A stretch of 64,000 nucleotides of DNA from Actinocatenispora sera (GCF_018324685.1 NZ_AP023354.1:682001-746000); one strand, 5' to 3'. Numbered from the stretch's first letter, positions 1 to 10,244 are shown. The notes: generated from the sequence alone by a model not told the origin. Numbers and translations: made by a program.

Positions 1-1168
1 TGGTGTCCGCGTCCAGCTGGGCCAGCGCGACCATCCCGACGATCATCAGCGCGCCACCCAGGATCGGGAACATCCGGTACTTCCCGGTCCGGGTGATGAC
101 CTGGCCGGCGATCAGGCTGACGACGATCATGCCGAGCATCAGCGGCAGCAACGCGAGGCCCGAGCCGGTCGCCGACTCGCCCTGCACGATCTGCTGGTAC
201 TGCGGCAGCGCCAGGGTGGCGCCGAACATCGCGAACCCGACCAGGAAGCCGAGGACCGACACCACCGCGAAGTTGCGGCTGCGGAACAGCCCCAGCGGGA
301 TGATCGGTTCCGCGACCCGCCGCTCCACCAACACGAACCCGATCAGCGACAGCACCGCGAGCACGCCCAGGCCGATGATCTGGGTGGACAGCCACGGGTA
401 CTGGCTGCCGCCCCAGGTGGTGCCGAGGATCAGCGAGCCGGCGGCGAGCGCGAGCAGCCCGGCGCCCAGGTAGTCGACCCGGTGGCTGGTACGCACCCTG
501 GGCAGCTTCAGCGTCGCCACGATCACCGCGAGCGCCACCGCGCCGACCGGCAGGTTGACGTAGAACGCCCAGCGCCAGCTCAGGTGGTCGGTCACGTACC
601 CGCCGAGCAGCGGGCCGCCGATCATCGCCAGCGGCATGATCGCCGCCATGATCCCCTGGTACCGGCCGCGTTCGCGCGGCGGCACCAGCACGCCCATGAT
701 CGACATCGCCCCGACCATCAGGCCGCCGGCGCCGAGTCCCTGGAACGCGCGGAACGCGATCAGTTCGGTCATGCTCTGTGCCGCGCCGGACAGCGCGGAG
801 CCGCCGAGGAACAGCACGATCGCGGCCAGGTAGACCTTCTTCTGCCCGTACAGGTCGCCGAGCTTGCCCCAGATCGGCGTGGTCACCGTGGTGGCGAGCA
901 GGTACGCGGTGACGACCCAGGAGTAGTGGGCCAGGCCGCCGAGGTCGCCGACGATGCGCGGCAGCGCGGTGTTGACGACCATCTGGTCGAGCATGCCGAG
1001 CAGCATGGCGAGCATGACGCCGACCAGCACCACGTACATCCGGGCCTTGGACTGCGGTACCGGCTCCGCTGGTCCTGCCGGTTCTGCCGGCGAGGTCGCC
1101 GGACCCGGCTCGTCTCCTGTGGTGTGTGCCCCGACGTACCGGCTGGGGGTGTGCCTGCGAGCGGCCAC
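1..1168 (-). CDS. DHA2-family MFS drug exporter (partial at left edge)
   Basis: Inner-membrane proton-coupled drug exporter of the EmrB/QacA (14-helix DHA2) type. The complement begins with GTG at 1168, preceded by GAGAGGAG seven bases upstream. It encodes a ~45-residue Pro/Thr-rich cytoplasmic tail, then helix 1 with the motif LDQMVVNTALP, the loop motif GKLGDLYGQKK, and GGPLLGGY in the helix 5 (antiporter) region. About 389 codons are visible; the C-terminal part lies outside the window. The gene is divergent from the TetR gene at 1424 across an operator-rich interval, so repression by that TetR is the natural inference. The substrate cannot be told from sequence. Confidence 0.9.
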   Translation of the reverse strand, partial: MAARRHTPSRYVGAHTTGDEPGPATSPAEPAGPAEPVPQSKARMYVVLVGVMLAMLLGMLDQMVVNTALPRIVGDLGGLAHYSWVVTAYLLATTVTTPIWGKLGDLYGQKKVYLAAIVLFLGGSALSGAAQSMTELIAFRAFQGLGAGGLMVGAMSIMGVLVPPRERGRYQGIMAAIMPLAMIGGPLLGGYVTDHLSWRWAFYVNLPVGAVALAVIVATLKLPRVRTSHRVDYLGAGLLALAAGSLILGTTWGGSQYPWLSTQIIGLGVLAVLSLIGFVLVERRVAEPIIPLGLFRSRNFAVVSVLGFLVGFAMFGATLALPQYQQIVQGESATGSGLALLPLMLGMIVVSLIAGQVITRTGKYRMFPILGGALMIVGMVALAQLDADT

Positions 1169-1198
1169 GGGTACGCTCCTCTCAGAGGCCAGCAATTT

Positions 1199-1263
1199 AC
1201 TTGCCGGCCGGCTAGTTTCCTTACCTGTCGTAAGGTAAGCTCTGTACTAGCCGGCCGTCAAGT
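1199..1263. promoter_or_regulatory. Nested inverted-repeat operator between divergent MFS and TetR genes
   Basis: Outer arms at 1199-1216 and 1246-1263 are 18-base inverted repeats matching at 17 of 18 positions (core CGGCCGGCTAGT). Inside them a second dyad, CTTACCT (1220-1226) and AGGTAAG (1233-1239), is spaced by 6 bases. TTACCT (1221-1226) followed after 17 bases by GTACTA (1244-1249) could be the rightward promoter, so a protein bound here would block both directions. Operator function is inferred from symmetry and from the divergent TetR/exporter arrangement. Confidence 0.65.
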
Positions 1264-1295
1264 AGGTAGCGAGTGACGAGGAGCGCATCGGAGCC

Positions 1296-1427
1296 ATGAG
1301 CGAGCGTCAGCGAGCGAATCATGGGCATCGCGCGGCGTGGCTCCTCATGGGTGTTCCGACCAGCGGAACGCCCATGAGCAGGGCGCAGCGGGTGTCGGAG
1401 AACCACGGAAGCGGGGAGCGGCGATGA
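1296..1427 (+). CDS. Leader ORF (43 aa) overlapping the TetR start
   Basis: An ATG at 1296 opens a 43-codon frame beginning MSERQRANHGHRAAWLL. It ends with the TGA of an ATGA overlap with the TetR ATG at 1424, the classic arrangement for translational coupling. GAGGAG lies about 11 bases upstream. The first 26 bases match the leader at 40168 in 25 positions. A 14-bp hairpin (1344-1357 with 1365-1378, one T-G wobble) lies inside the frame. The peptide itself resembles no known protein, so its role is probably to carry ribosomes into the TetR gene. Confidence 0.5.
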   Translation: MSERQRANHGHRAAWLLMGVPTSGTPMSRAQRVSENHGSGERR

Positions 1428-1981
1428 CGACTCGGGAGCGCCCCCGCGACACCAGGGCCCGCATCCAGCAGGTCGCGCTCGACCTGTTCGCCGAACACGG
1501 GTACGAGAAGACCGCGCTGCGCGAGATCGCCGAGAAGCTCGGCGTCACCAAGGCCGCGCTCTACTACCACTTCAAGACCAAGGAAGACATCCTGGTCAGC
1601 ATCTTCACCGACTCGGCCGAGCAGATCGACGAGCTGATCGAGTGGGCGCGCGCCCAGCCGCCGACGGTGGAGACCCGGCGCGAGGTGATCCGGCGCTACT
1701 CCGGGCTGATGCGCGGCAACCGCAAGCTGCTCCAGTTCATGCACGAGAACCAGCCGACGCTGCGCGACCTGCCCATCGGCGAGACGATGAAGCACCGGAT
1801 GGCGGGCTTGTTCGAGGTGCTGACCGACGACGGCCAGTCGCTGCCCGACCAGCTGCGCGGCCGGCTCGCGGTGTTCGCGATCAGCTTCGGCACCATGGTC
1901 GGGATGTCCGACACCAAGCACTCCGGCGACGAGGTGGCCGACGCGGCGGTCGAGGTCGCCCTCGACCTCATCCGCGAGTAA
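1424..1981 (+). CDS. TetR-family transcriptional regulator
   Basis: One-component repressor of 185 residues. The N-terminal helix-turn-helix is typical (residues ~10-55, with GYEKTALREIAEKLGVTKAA and YYHFKTKEDIL), followed by a ligand-binding/dimerisation domain too variable to name. A frame open upstream to 1337 is rejected as a start in favour of ATG 1424, which fits the conserved N-terminus and overlaps the leader ORF stop. Divergent orientation to the DHA2 exporter and the palindromes at 1199-1263 suggest it represses that exporter and itself. Similar half-sites near 5270-5320 suggest it may also affect the MarR/exporter operon. The inducer is unknown. Confidence 0.93.
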   Translation: MTTRERPRDTRARIQQVALDLFAEHGYEKTALREIAEKLGVTKAALYYHFKTKEDILVSIFTDSAEQIDELIEWARAQPPTVETRREVIRRYSGLMRGNRKLLQFMHENQPTLRDLPIGETMKHRMAGLFEVLTDDGQSLPDQLRGRLAVFAISFGTMVGMSDTKHSGDEVADAAVEVALDLIRE

Positions 1982-2016
1982 CGCCCGCCCCGGGCCGGAG
2001 AGCACACCCGGGCAGC

Positions 2017-2054
2017 ACGAGGGCCCGGCGGCGCACCTGCCGCCGGGCCCTCGT
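2017..2054. terminator. Bidirectional terminator hairpin
   Basis: A perfect 16-bp stem (2017-2032 with 2039-2054) around a 6-base loop lies between the convergent ends of the TetR gene and the exporter at 2063. There is no U-tract, as is usual in high-GC actinobacteria. Confidence 0.75.
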
Positions 2055-2062
2055 CGTACCGG

Positions 2063-4657
2063 TCAGTCGGTCGAGTGGCTCAGCTCGACATCGTGCTCGT
2101 GCCGGTCGCCGATGCTGAGCGTCAGCGAGCTGCGCACCGGCGCGTACCCGGACGCGACGACGGTGTAGTCGCCCTCCGGCACCTCGGTGAACGCGTACCG
2201 CCCGGCGTCGTCGGTGATCGTCGCGGCGATCTCGGTCCCGTCCGGCCGGCGCAGGCTGACCCGGGCACCGGGCACCAGCCGGCCGTCGGACGACCGCGCC
2301 ACGCCGCGCAGCTGGGCGCCGCCGGCCAGCTCGATGTCCTGCCGGACCCGGCCCACGTCGGGCACCGTGACGAGCAGCGCCACCGGCTGGTAGGACGGCG
2401 CGCTGACCGCCAGCGTGTACGACCCGGCGACCAGCTCGACGAACTCGTACGTGCCGCCCACGTCGGTGGACTGCGAGCCGACCACGTTGCCGTCGGCATC
2501 CGCGAGGATCACCGCGGCGCCCGGGATCGGGTGGTCACCGGTCTGCTTGACCGCACCGACCAGGCCGGCCGAGCCGGCCAGGGTCAGGTCCAGCTGGACC
2601 GGGTTCCCGTTCACCGTCACCATCGTGGCCTGCGGCTGGTGCGCCCGGGCGCGGGCGATCAACACGTAGTTGCCGGGCCGGTCGACCGCAATCTGGTACC
2701 CGCCGTCCCCGGCGGTGATGCCGCGCCCCATCTGCTGCCCGGCCGGATCGATCAGGGTCAGCGCGGCGTCCGAGACCACCGCACCGCCGGCCTGCCGCAC
2801 GTACCCGCGGATCGGTGTACCGATCACCGGAGCCGGCGGCAGGTCCGCGGTCGGGTCGGCCGCCGGCAGCGCCGCCACCGCGTCGACCGGCGGTTCCGCC
2901 GCGGGATCGGCGTCGGCGGCGTGCCGGCCGCCGGGCGGCACCGAGTCCTCGGTGTCGGCCACCATCGCGGCCGGGTCGGCCGCGGCCTCCGCGCTCTCCG
3001 CGGACAGCCGCGCCGCGGTGCCGGACTGGGTGCGCAGCGGCACCTCCTTGGTGAACAGGAAGAGCACGAACGCGATCGCCGCGACGCCGGCGGAGATCAG
3101 GAACACCAGGTCCATCGAGTTGGAGAACCCGACCAGGAACGGCCGGGCCAGCCGGTCGTCGATGTGGGAGAGGAACGACGAGTCGCTCATCACCTGCTTC
3201 GCCGCCTGGGCCGGATGCTTCAGCATGTCGACGTTCAGCGGGTTCTTCAGCACCGACGGGTCCTGCGCGGCCTGCGCGATGCCGTGCTGGATCGACTTCT
3301 CCTTGAAGGCGTCGGTGATCTTGTCGCCGACCGTGCTGAACAGCACCGAGATGAACACCGCGGTACCGAGCGTGCCGCCCATCTGCCGGAAGAACGTGCT
3401 GGTGGCCGACGCGACGCCCATGTCCTTCGGCGGCGCCGCGTTCTGCACCGCGAGGGTCAGCGTCTGCATGCAGTTACCGAGGCCGAGGCCGAGCATCGCC
3501 ATGAAGACGTTGACCTGCCACAGCGCGGTGTCGGCACCGATCGTGTGCAGCAGCAGCAACGCCGCGACCATCAGCGCGGTACCGATGATCGGGAAGATCT
3601 TGTACCGGCCGGTGCGGGCGGTGATCTGGCCGGACAGGATCGAGCCGACCATCATCCCGAGCACCATCGGCAGCATCAGGAAGCCGGACTTGGTCGCCGA
3701 CGCGCCGTGCACGATCTGCAGGTACTGCGGCAGGATCGCGATGCCGCCGAACATCGCCATACCGACGATGAAGCCGCCGGCCGACATCAGCGAGATCACC
3801 GGGTTGCGGAACATCCGGAGCGGGATCAGCGCCTCGTCCTTGGCGAACTTCTCCGCGATGATGAACGCGACGATGCCGACCACGCCGATGCCGTAGGCGG
3901 CCAGCGACCGGGTCGAGGTCCAGCCCCACGACTGCCCCTGTTCGGCCACGACCAGCAGCGGCACCAGCCCGACCACCAGGAACAGCGCGCCGGCCCAGTC
4001 GATCTTGTGCTTGTGCGCCGCATGCGGCACGTTGAGCACCTTGGTCACCACGACCATCGCGACGGCCGCGATCGGCACGTTGATCAGGAACACCCAGCGC
4101 CAGCCGGTCAGGCCGAGGATCGAGCTCTGCCCGGACAGCACCCCGCCGAGCACCGGGCCGAGCACGCTGGAGGTACCGAACACGGCGAGGAAGTAGCCCT
4201 GGTACTTGGCTCGTTCCCGGGGCGCGACGATGTCACCGATGATCGCCAGCGCGAGCGACATCAGGCCACCGCCACCCAGGCCCTGGAACGCCCGGAACGC
4301 GGCCAGCTCGTACATCGAGGTGGAGAACGTGCAGGCGACCGAGCCGGCGATGAAGATCAGGATCGCGGCCAGGAAGAACGGCTTCCGGCCGTACATGTCG
4401 GACAGCTTGCCGTAGAGCGGGGTGGCGATCGTCGACGTGATCAGGTACGCCGTCGTCGCCCAGGCCTGCTTGTCCAGGCCCTTCAGGTCGTCCGCGATGT
4501 TCCGGATGGCGGTACCGACGATCGTCTGGTCGAGCGCGGCGAGGAACATGCCGAGCATCAGGCCGATCAGGATCGTCATGATCTGTCGGTGCGTCAGCAC
4601 GCCGTTGGACGGGGACGCAACCGCCTTGCTCGGTGCCGCAGCAGCGGTATGACTCAT
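2063..4657 (-). CDS. DHA2-family MFS exporter with three C-terminal carboxypeptidase-regulatory-like repeats
   Basis: An 864-residue drug exporter. Residues ~20-540 form the 14-helix DHA2 permease (ALDQTIVGTAIRNI in helix 1, GKLSDMYGRKP loop, GPVLGGVLSGQ). Residues ~612-864 form three beta-sandwich repeats of the CarboxypepD_reg/Cna-B type, each with a G-x-V-x(n)-P-GA-V pattern and ending near a D-x-G-x-Y-x-F strand. A low-complexity acidic/Ala-rich linker joins the parts. ATG 4657 follows GGAGAGAAGG and overlaps the MarR stop (ATGA), so the two are one operon. Such repeats are normally extracellular, whereas a 14-helix DHA2 protein ends in the cytoplasm, which makes the topology puzzling. 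Confidence 0.92.
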   Translation of the reverse strand: MSHTAAAAPSKAVASPSNGVLTHRQIMTILIGLMLGMFLAALDQTIVGTAIRNIADDLKGLDKQAWATTAYLITSTIATPLYGKLSDMYGRKPFFLAAILIFIAGSVACTFSTSMYELAAFRAFQGLGGGGLMSLALAIIGDIVAPRERAKYQGYFLAVFGTSSVLGPVLGGVLSGQSSILGLTGWRWVFLINVPIAAVAMVVVTKVLNVPHAAHKHKIDWAGALFLVVGLVPLLVVAEQGQSWGWTSTRSLAAYGIGVVGIVAFIIAEKFAKDEALIPLRMFRNPVISLMSAGGFIVGMAMFGGIAILPQYLQIVHGASATKSGFLMLPMVLGMMVGSILSGQITARTGRYKIFPIIGTALMVAALLLLHTIGADTALWQVNVFMAMLGLGLGNCMQTLTLAVQNAAPPKDMGVASATSTFFRQMGGTLGTAVFISVLFSTVGDKITDAFKEKSIQHGIAQAAQDPSVLKNPLNVDMLKHPAQAAKQVMSDSSFLSHIDDRLARPFLVGFSNSMDLVFLISAGVAAIAFVLFLFTKEVPLRTQSGTAARLSAESAEAAADPAAMVADTEDSVPPGGRHAADADPAAEPPVDAVAALPAADPTADLPPAPVIGTPIRGYVRQAGGAVVSDAALTLIDPAGQQMGRGITAGDGGYQIAVDRPGNYVLIARARAHQPQATMVTVNGNPVQLDLTLAGSAGLVGAVKQTGDHPIPGAAVILADADGNVVGSQSTDVGGTYEFVELVAGSYTLAVSAPSYQPVALLVTVPDVGRVRQDIELAGGAQLRGVARSSDGRLVPGARVSLRRPDGTEIAATITDDAGRYAFTEVPEGDYTVVASGYAPVRSSLTLSIGDRHEHDVELSHSTD

Positions 4658-5180
4658 CCGACCTTCTCTCCCCGTTGCTGTTTCTGGCTGCAGCCCTCGT
4701 GGACCCGCAGCAGGTATTCCTCGAAGTCGTCGTTGAGGCGGTCGAGCAGCGCCAGCAGCTCGCGCCGGTCCTCGTCCCCCAGCCGGCGAGCACGTGGGCC
4801 ATGTGTTCGTTGCGGCGCTTGCGGATGCGCCGGTAGACGCGTCGGCCGTCCTCGGTCGGCGCGAGCAGGTAGGCCCGGCCGTCCTCCGGGTCCGGGGTGC
4901 GCTCCACCCAGCCCTGCTTGACCAGCGCGGTGACCTGCCGGCTGATCGTCGAGATGTCCGAGTGCACGGCCTCGGCCAGGGCGGTGGTGCGCTGCGGCCC
5001 GTCCGCCGCGAGGCGCCACAGCAGCACGTAGCCGACCTTCTCGATGTCCGCCTGGTAGATCTCGGGAAGGTTGGTGTGGTTGCGGCCCACCAGGCGCAGG
5101 AACCGGACAAGCTGATCGCCGAGGCGGTCTGCCAGCGCAAGTTCCTCGTCCGGCGGAGTCGCCGGCGTCGAACCGGACAT
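4654..5180 (-). pseudogene. MarR-family regulator, frameshifted (or sequence error)
   Basis: The winged-helix MarR protein begins near ATG 5180 (a TTG at 5189 is possible). It reads well through the recognition helix and wing (DISTISRQVTALVKQGWVERT, DPEDGRAYLL) to HVLAGWG. It then leaves frame at a run of five G on the coding strand (4776-4780 as C on the plus strand). Adding one base restores DEDRRELLALLDRLNDDFEEY and a stop at 4654 that overlaps the exporter ATG. The expected intact protein is about 175 residues. As written, the DNA-binding part survives but the C-terminal dimerisation helix is lost and the frame runs on into the exporter. A homopolymer sequencing error and a genuine inactivating deletion are both possible. 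Confidence 0.75.
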
Positions 5181-5599
5181 GATCTCCAAGCTGCCTGCCG
5201 ACCGACAGCCGGGCAGGCCCCACCGAGGATGGATAGTTGTTCCCTACAAGCATCAGTTTTGCCGGCCCGGCAGGCAAGTTGATTAGCTGTGACGAAGAAC
5301 CCAATTACTTGCCGGCCGGTCAATTCCGCCCCGCAGACCGCCCGTACGGCGACGAGAGGGTGGTCGACCACGGCCCCGTTGCCGGGTCGAACGCCGGCGA
5401 CCCGACCGCGGCGGTCGGCCGGCGGTACGGGTCGGGCTCAGCCTAGGCACGGTCGGCTCGACGCCGGCCGGCACCCCGGACAGGCGCAGGCCGCTCGACG
5501 GTTCACCCGAAGGATTGTCGGGTAGGAAAAGCGGCAAATGCCCACCAAGCGGTACCGGAGCAATGCAGCCTGAGGGGATCCCGACGGAAAGGGGCGACG
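5181..5599. other. Intergenic region between divergent MarR and POT genes
   Basis: This interval holds no convincing gene. It contains ACTTGCC-type operator half-sites (annotated separately) and, just before the POT gene, a GAAAGGGG ribosome site. Promoters for both directions must lie here, but no hexamer pair is clear enough to assign. Confidence 0.5.
5267..5325. promoter_or_regulatory. Operator half-sites resembling the TetR/exporter operator at 1199
   Basis: ACTTGCCGGCCGG occurs at 5307-5319, matching 1199-1211 exactly; the flanking AATT/CAATT bases also resemble those at 1193-1200. A diverged copy (AACTTGCCTGCCGG) lies on the opposite strand at 5267-5280, so the two face each other. They sit upstream of the MarR-exporter operon, suggesting that one regulator recognises both loci. 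This is inference from sequence identity only. Confidence 0.5.
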
Positions 5600-7093
<1,494 letters not shown>

Positions 7094-7097
7094 CGGA

Positions 7098-7127
7098 CGC
7101 GGTGGCCCGGCCGGCCGGGCCACCGCG
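7098..7127. terminator. Perfect palindromic terminator between convergent genes
   Basis: The 30 bases are a perfect palindrome (GCGGTGGCCCGGC arms). It begins five bases after the POT gene stop and faces the convergent end of the sugar-binding-protein gene at 7136, so it can serve both strands. Confidence 0.7.
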
Positions 7128-7135
7128 ACGCGGTA

Positions 7136-8479
7136 CTACTTGTAGTGCGAGTCGTAGGTTTCGCGGATCAGATCGGCGAGCGAACCGAGCTTCTTGTCCA
7201 GCCGGCCGAAGACGTCCGGCACCGAGGCGTTCGACGAGTACAGCTTGGTCAGCTGCTCGTCCATTGTGTCGCCGGCGCTGGACACGATCAACCGGATCAG
7301 GTCCTGCGGCTGGGTCTTCGGCAGCTGCCGCAGCGCGGTCAGGTAGTTCTTGTCCTTGGTCGCCTTGATCAGCTCAGGCTCCTGCTGGGCCGCCTTCACC
7401 ACCGGCAGGTAGCCGGTACCGACGGTCCAGTGCGCCGAGTTCTTCGGCTGCGCCAGGAACTTGATGAACTGCCAGGCGGCCTCCTTGCGTGACTTCTCCG
7501 CGTACTTGAGCACGCCGATGCCGGACCCACCGGTTGGGCAGCCGAAGTTCCCCTCGTGCTGCGGCAGGAACGCGGTACCGACCTGGTAGTGGCCGCCCTT
7601 GGCGTTCAGGCCGGCCTGGGTGAGGCCGCCGGTCGAGGACAGGTAGCAGGCGGTGATCCCGCTGCCCATGTCCTGGTCCGGCTTCTGCGACAGGTACGCG
7701 GCCTTGTGCTTGCGGATGAAGTCGACCATCCACTGGCCGGCGTCCATGAGCTGCTTGGTGTCGAACTTGACGTCCAGGCCATTGGAGTAGTGGCCGCCCC
7801 AGGTCCAGACGTTGCTCTGGAAGTACCAGCTGGCGTACGTGCTGCCCAGCGCCAGCACCTTGGGATGCCCCGCGGCGGTCTTCTGCCGCATGATGGCCGG
7901 CGCCCACTCCTGCAGCTGCTCCCACGACTCGGGCCCGTCCGACGACAGCCCGGCCTTCTCGAACACCGTCTTGTTGTAGTAGAAGATCGGCGTGCTGCGG
8001 GCGAACGGGATCCACCACAGCTTGCCCTGGACCGTGCCCTCCTCGATGAACTGGTCCATGAACTGGTCCGGCTGCACGTCGCCGTCGAAGAAGTCGTTGT
8101 ACGGCTCCAGCGCGTCGGCCAGGTGGATCTTGCGCCAGGTGACCTCGGACAGTACGCAGATGTCCGGTACCTGCTTGGCCACGATGGCGGTGGCGAGCTT
8201 CTGCATCGTCATCTCGTAGCTGCCCTGGAACTGGGCCTCCACGTAGATGTCCGACTGGCTGTCGTTGAACTTCGCCACCAGCTCGGTGAGCACCTTGAGC
8301 GGGGTACCGCCGAACGAGTGCCAGAACACCACATGCTGCCGCTTGGCGTACTTGCCGGGCACCGTGCCGGCGGTCTGCTGGAAGCTGCCGGCGCAGCCGG
8401 ACATCGCCGCGACGCCGGTGAGCCCCAGCGCGCCGAGCAGGGTGCGCCGGCTCAGCGCGGCGCGTGCTTTCGCGTTCAT
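7136..8479 (-). CDS. Sugar ABC transporter substrate-binding lipoprotein
   Basis: A 447-residue family-1 extracellular solute-binding protein (UgpB/MalE-like). The N-terminus has a twin-arginine-like SRRTLLGALGLTG followed by a lipobox ending SGC, so it is probably exported folded and lipid-anchored outside the membrane. Aromatic-rich segments (FWHSFGGTP, LWWIPFARSTPIFYYN, WGGHYSNG) are typical of carbohydrate-binding clefts. It is the last gene of the operon whose permeases lie at 8482-10244; the upstream permease stop is two bases away. No ATPase is encoded beside it, so the MsiK/UgpC-type ATPase at 21284 is the likely energiser. The sugar is unknown; resemblance to UgpB is family-level only. 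Confidence 0.92.
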   Translation of the reverse strand: MNAKARAALSRRTLLGALGLTGVAAMSGCAGSFQQTAGTVPGKYAKRQHVVFWHSFGGTPLKVLTELVAKFNDSQSDIYVEAQFQGSYEMTMQKLATAIVAKQVPDICVLSEVTWRKIHLADALEPYNDFFDGDVQPDQFMDQFIEEGTVQGKLWWIPFARSTPIFYYNKTVFEKAGLSSDGPESWEQLQEWAPAIMRQKTAAGHPKVLALGSTYASWYFQSNVWTWGGHYSNGLDVKFDTKQLMDAGQWMVDFIRKHKAAYLSQKPDQDMGSGITACYLSSTGGLTQAGLNAKGGHYQVGTAFLPQHEGNFGCPTGGSGIGVLKYAEKSRKEAAWQFIKFLAQPKNSAHWTVGTGYLPVVKAAQQEPELIKATKDKNYLTALRQLPKTQPQDLIRLIVSSAGDTMDEQLTKLYSSNASVPDVFGRLDKKLGSLADLIRETYDSHYK

Positions 8480-8481
8480 TC

Positions 8482-9297
8482 TCAGCCCTTCGTCGCGCCG
8501 GCGGTGAGCCCGGCGATGATCTGGCGCTGGGCGATGAAGAAGACGATCAGCACCGGCACCACGATGAACACCGAGGAGGCCATGACCGCGCCCCAGTTCG
8601 TGAAGCCCTGCGCGTCCTTGATCATCAGCAACCCGACCGGCAACGTACGCATCGAGTCGGTACTGGTCGACACCAGCGGCCACACGAAGTCGTTCCACTT
8701 CTCCACCAGTGCCACCACGATCACCGTGACCACCATCGGCCGCGACATCGGCAGCACCACGTGCCAGAGGATGCGCAGGTGGTTCGCGCCGTCGACCTTC
8801 GCCGCGTCGGTCACCTCGGACGACAGCGTCAACATGTGCTGGCGCAACAGGAACATCGCGAACACCGATCCGACACCGGGGATCACGATGCCGGCGTAGG
8901 AGTTGACCCAGCCGAGCGCCGCGATGGTGAGGAAGTTCGGCATCAGTACCACCGTGCCCGGCACCATCATCGCGCCGAGGAAGATCAGGAACACGATGCG
9001 CTTGCCCGGGAAGTCGAGGAACGCGAACGCGTACGAGCTGAGGATCGCCACGCAGATCTGGATCAGCGCGCCGGCCAGCGTGACGATGATCGAGTTCTTG
9101 TACATCGCGCCGAACGGTGCGGACTTCCAGCCGTCGATGTAGTTCTGCCAGTTCAGCCCGTCCGGGAACCACTGGAACTGGAAGATCTTCTCCGGCGAGG
9201 TGACCGAGGTGGACAGCAGCCAGTAGATCGGCACCGCGGCGAGCACCAGGACGACGATCAGCCCGAGGTATTTCAGGCCGGTACCAACGGTCTTCAT
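8482..9297 (-). CDS. Carbohydrate ABC transporter permease (MalG type)
   Basis: A 271-residue inner-membrane permease with six predicted helices. The EAA loop that contacts the ATPase is visible as DAAKVDGANHLRILWHVVLP. ATG 9297 overlaps the stop of the preceding MalF-type permease (ATGA) and the gene ends two bases before the binding-protein start, so the three are translationally linked. The C-terminus follows the family pattern RQIIAGLTAGATKG. Confidence 0.93.
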   Translation of the reverse strand: MKTVGTGLKYLGLIVVLVLAAVPIYWLLSTSVTSPEKIFQFQWFPDGLNWQNYIDGWKSAPFGAMYKNSIIVTLAGALIQICVAILSSYAFAFLDFPGKRIVFLIFLGAMMVPGTVVLMPNFLTIAALGWVNSYAGIVIPGVGSVFAMFLLRQHMLTLSSEVTDAAKVDGANHLRILWHVVLPMSRPMVVTVIVVALVEKWNDFVWPLVSTSTDSMRTLPVGLLMIKDAQGFTNWGAVMASSVFIVVPVLIVFFIAQRQIIAGLTAGATKG

Positions 9298-10244
9298 CGG
9301 TAGTGCACCTTCCGCTCCATGAACCGGGCCTGGGCCGCCGTGATCGCGATCAGGATCACGAACATCACGAGCGCGCCGGCGCCCGCATGGCCGGCGTCCA
9401 GAGCCTGGAAGGCCTCTTTGTAGATGTACCAGGAGATCGTGGTGGTGGCGTCGCCCGGACCGCCGTCGGTCATGATCGCGATGACGTCGAACGCCTGGAA
9501 CGTGGCGACGATCGTGACCACCACGACGAAGAACGTCACCGGCGACAGCAGCGGGAACGTGATCTTGCGGAACAGCGTCCAGGAGCCGGCGCCGTCCAGC
9601 CGCGCCGCCTCGTACAGGTCGCTCGGCATGCCCTGCAGGCCGGCCACGTAGACCACCGCGACGAAGCCGATCGTCTTCCACAGGTAGACGATGATCAGGC
9701 CGGCGAGCGCCCAGTTCGAGTCGGTCATCCAGGCCGGGCCGTCCGCGCCGATCTTGCCCAGCACCATCTTCATCAGCCCGATCTGCGGGTCGAAGATGAA
9801 CAGCCAGACGGTACCCATCGCGACGCCGGACAGGATGTGCGGCGCGAACGCGACCGTGCGGACCACGTTGCGGCCGCGCAGCTTCTGGTTCAGCAGGATC
9901 GCGACCGCGAGCCCGGCCACCACGCAGCCGATGACGACCGCGCCGGAGAACAGGATCGTCCGCAGGATGACCCACCAGAAGTCGGTGTCGGTGAACATGT
10001 CCTTGTAGTTCGCCAGGCCGACGAACGGGATGTGCGGCGAGACCATGTCCCAGCTGGTCAGGCTGAGGATCCCGTTGAACACGATCGGCCAGTACGCGAA
10101 TACCGCGAGCAGCACCGCGTTCGGCGCGATGAACAGCAGGAACAGCAGGTACTCGCGCCGTTTACGGCGCGTTCTGCTGGCCGACCGCACTGCAGGCGCG
10201 TCAGCCTCGGCGGTAGCCGCCGATGATCGGTCAGTGACTGTCAA
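9294..10244 (-). CDS. Sugar ABC transporter permease (MalF type)
   Basis: A 316-residue permease and first gene of the sugar-uptake operon. It has a basic N-terminal tail (TRRKRREY), six helices, and the EAA loop EAARLDGAGSWTLFRKITFP. The start is the TTG at 10244, because GGAGGGAA stands just upstream and no better ATG/GTG exists; the frame itself is open to 10349. The 209-base upstream gap must hold the promoter. It includes GTCGT (10286-10290) and ACGAC (10303-10307), a weak dyad around an AT-rich core that could be a sugar-repressor site. Confidence 0.92.
   Translation of the reverse strand: MTVTDRSSAATAEADAPAVRSASRTRRKRREYLLFLLFIAPNAVLLAVFAYWPIVFNGILSLTSWDMVSPHIPFVGLANYKDMFTDTDFWWVILRTILFSGAVVIGCVVAGLAVAILLNQKLRGRNVVRTVAFAPHILSGVAMGTVWLFIFDPQIGLMKMVLGKIGADGPAWMTDSNWALAGLIIVYLWKTIGFVAVVYVAGLQGMPSDLYEAARLDGAGSWTLFRKITFPLLSPVTFFVVVVTIVATFQAFDVIAIMTDGGPGDATTTISWYIYKEAFQALDAGHAGAGALVMFVILIAITAAQARFMERKVHYR

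Noticed and set aside
2075-4921. Very long plus-strand open frame opposite the exporter
   Set aside because: Arg/His/Gln-rich composition without domains; it mirrors the codon bias of the real minus-strand exporter gene.
5539-5574. Eleven-codon leader frame before the POT gene
   Set aside because: It neither overlaps nor abuts the POT start and has no promoter spacing to support it.
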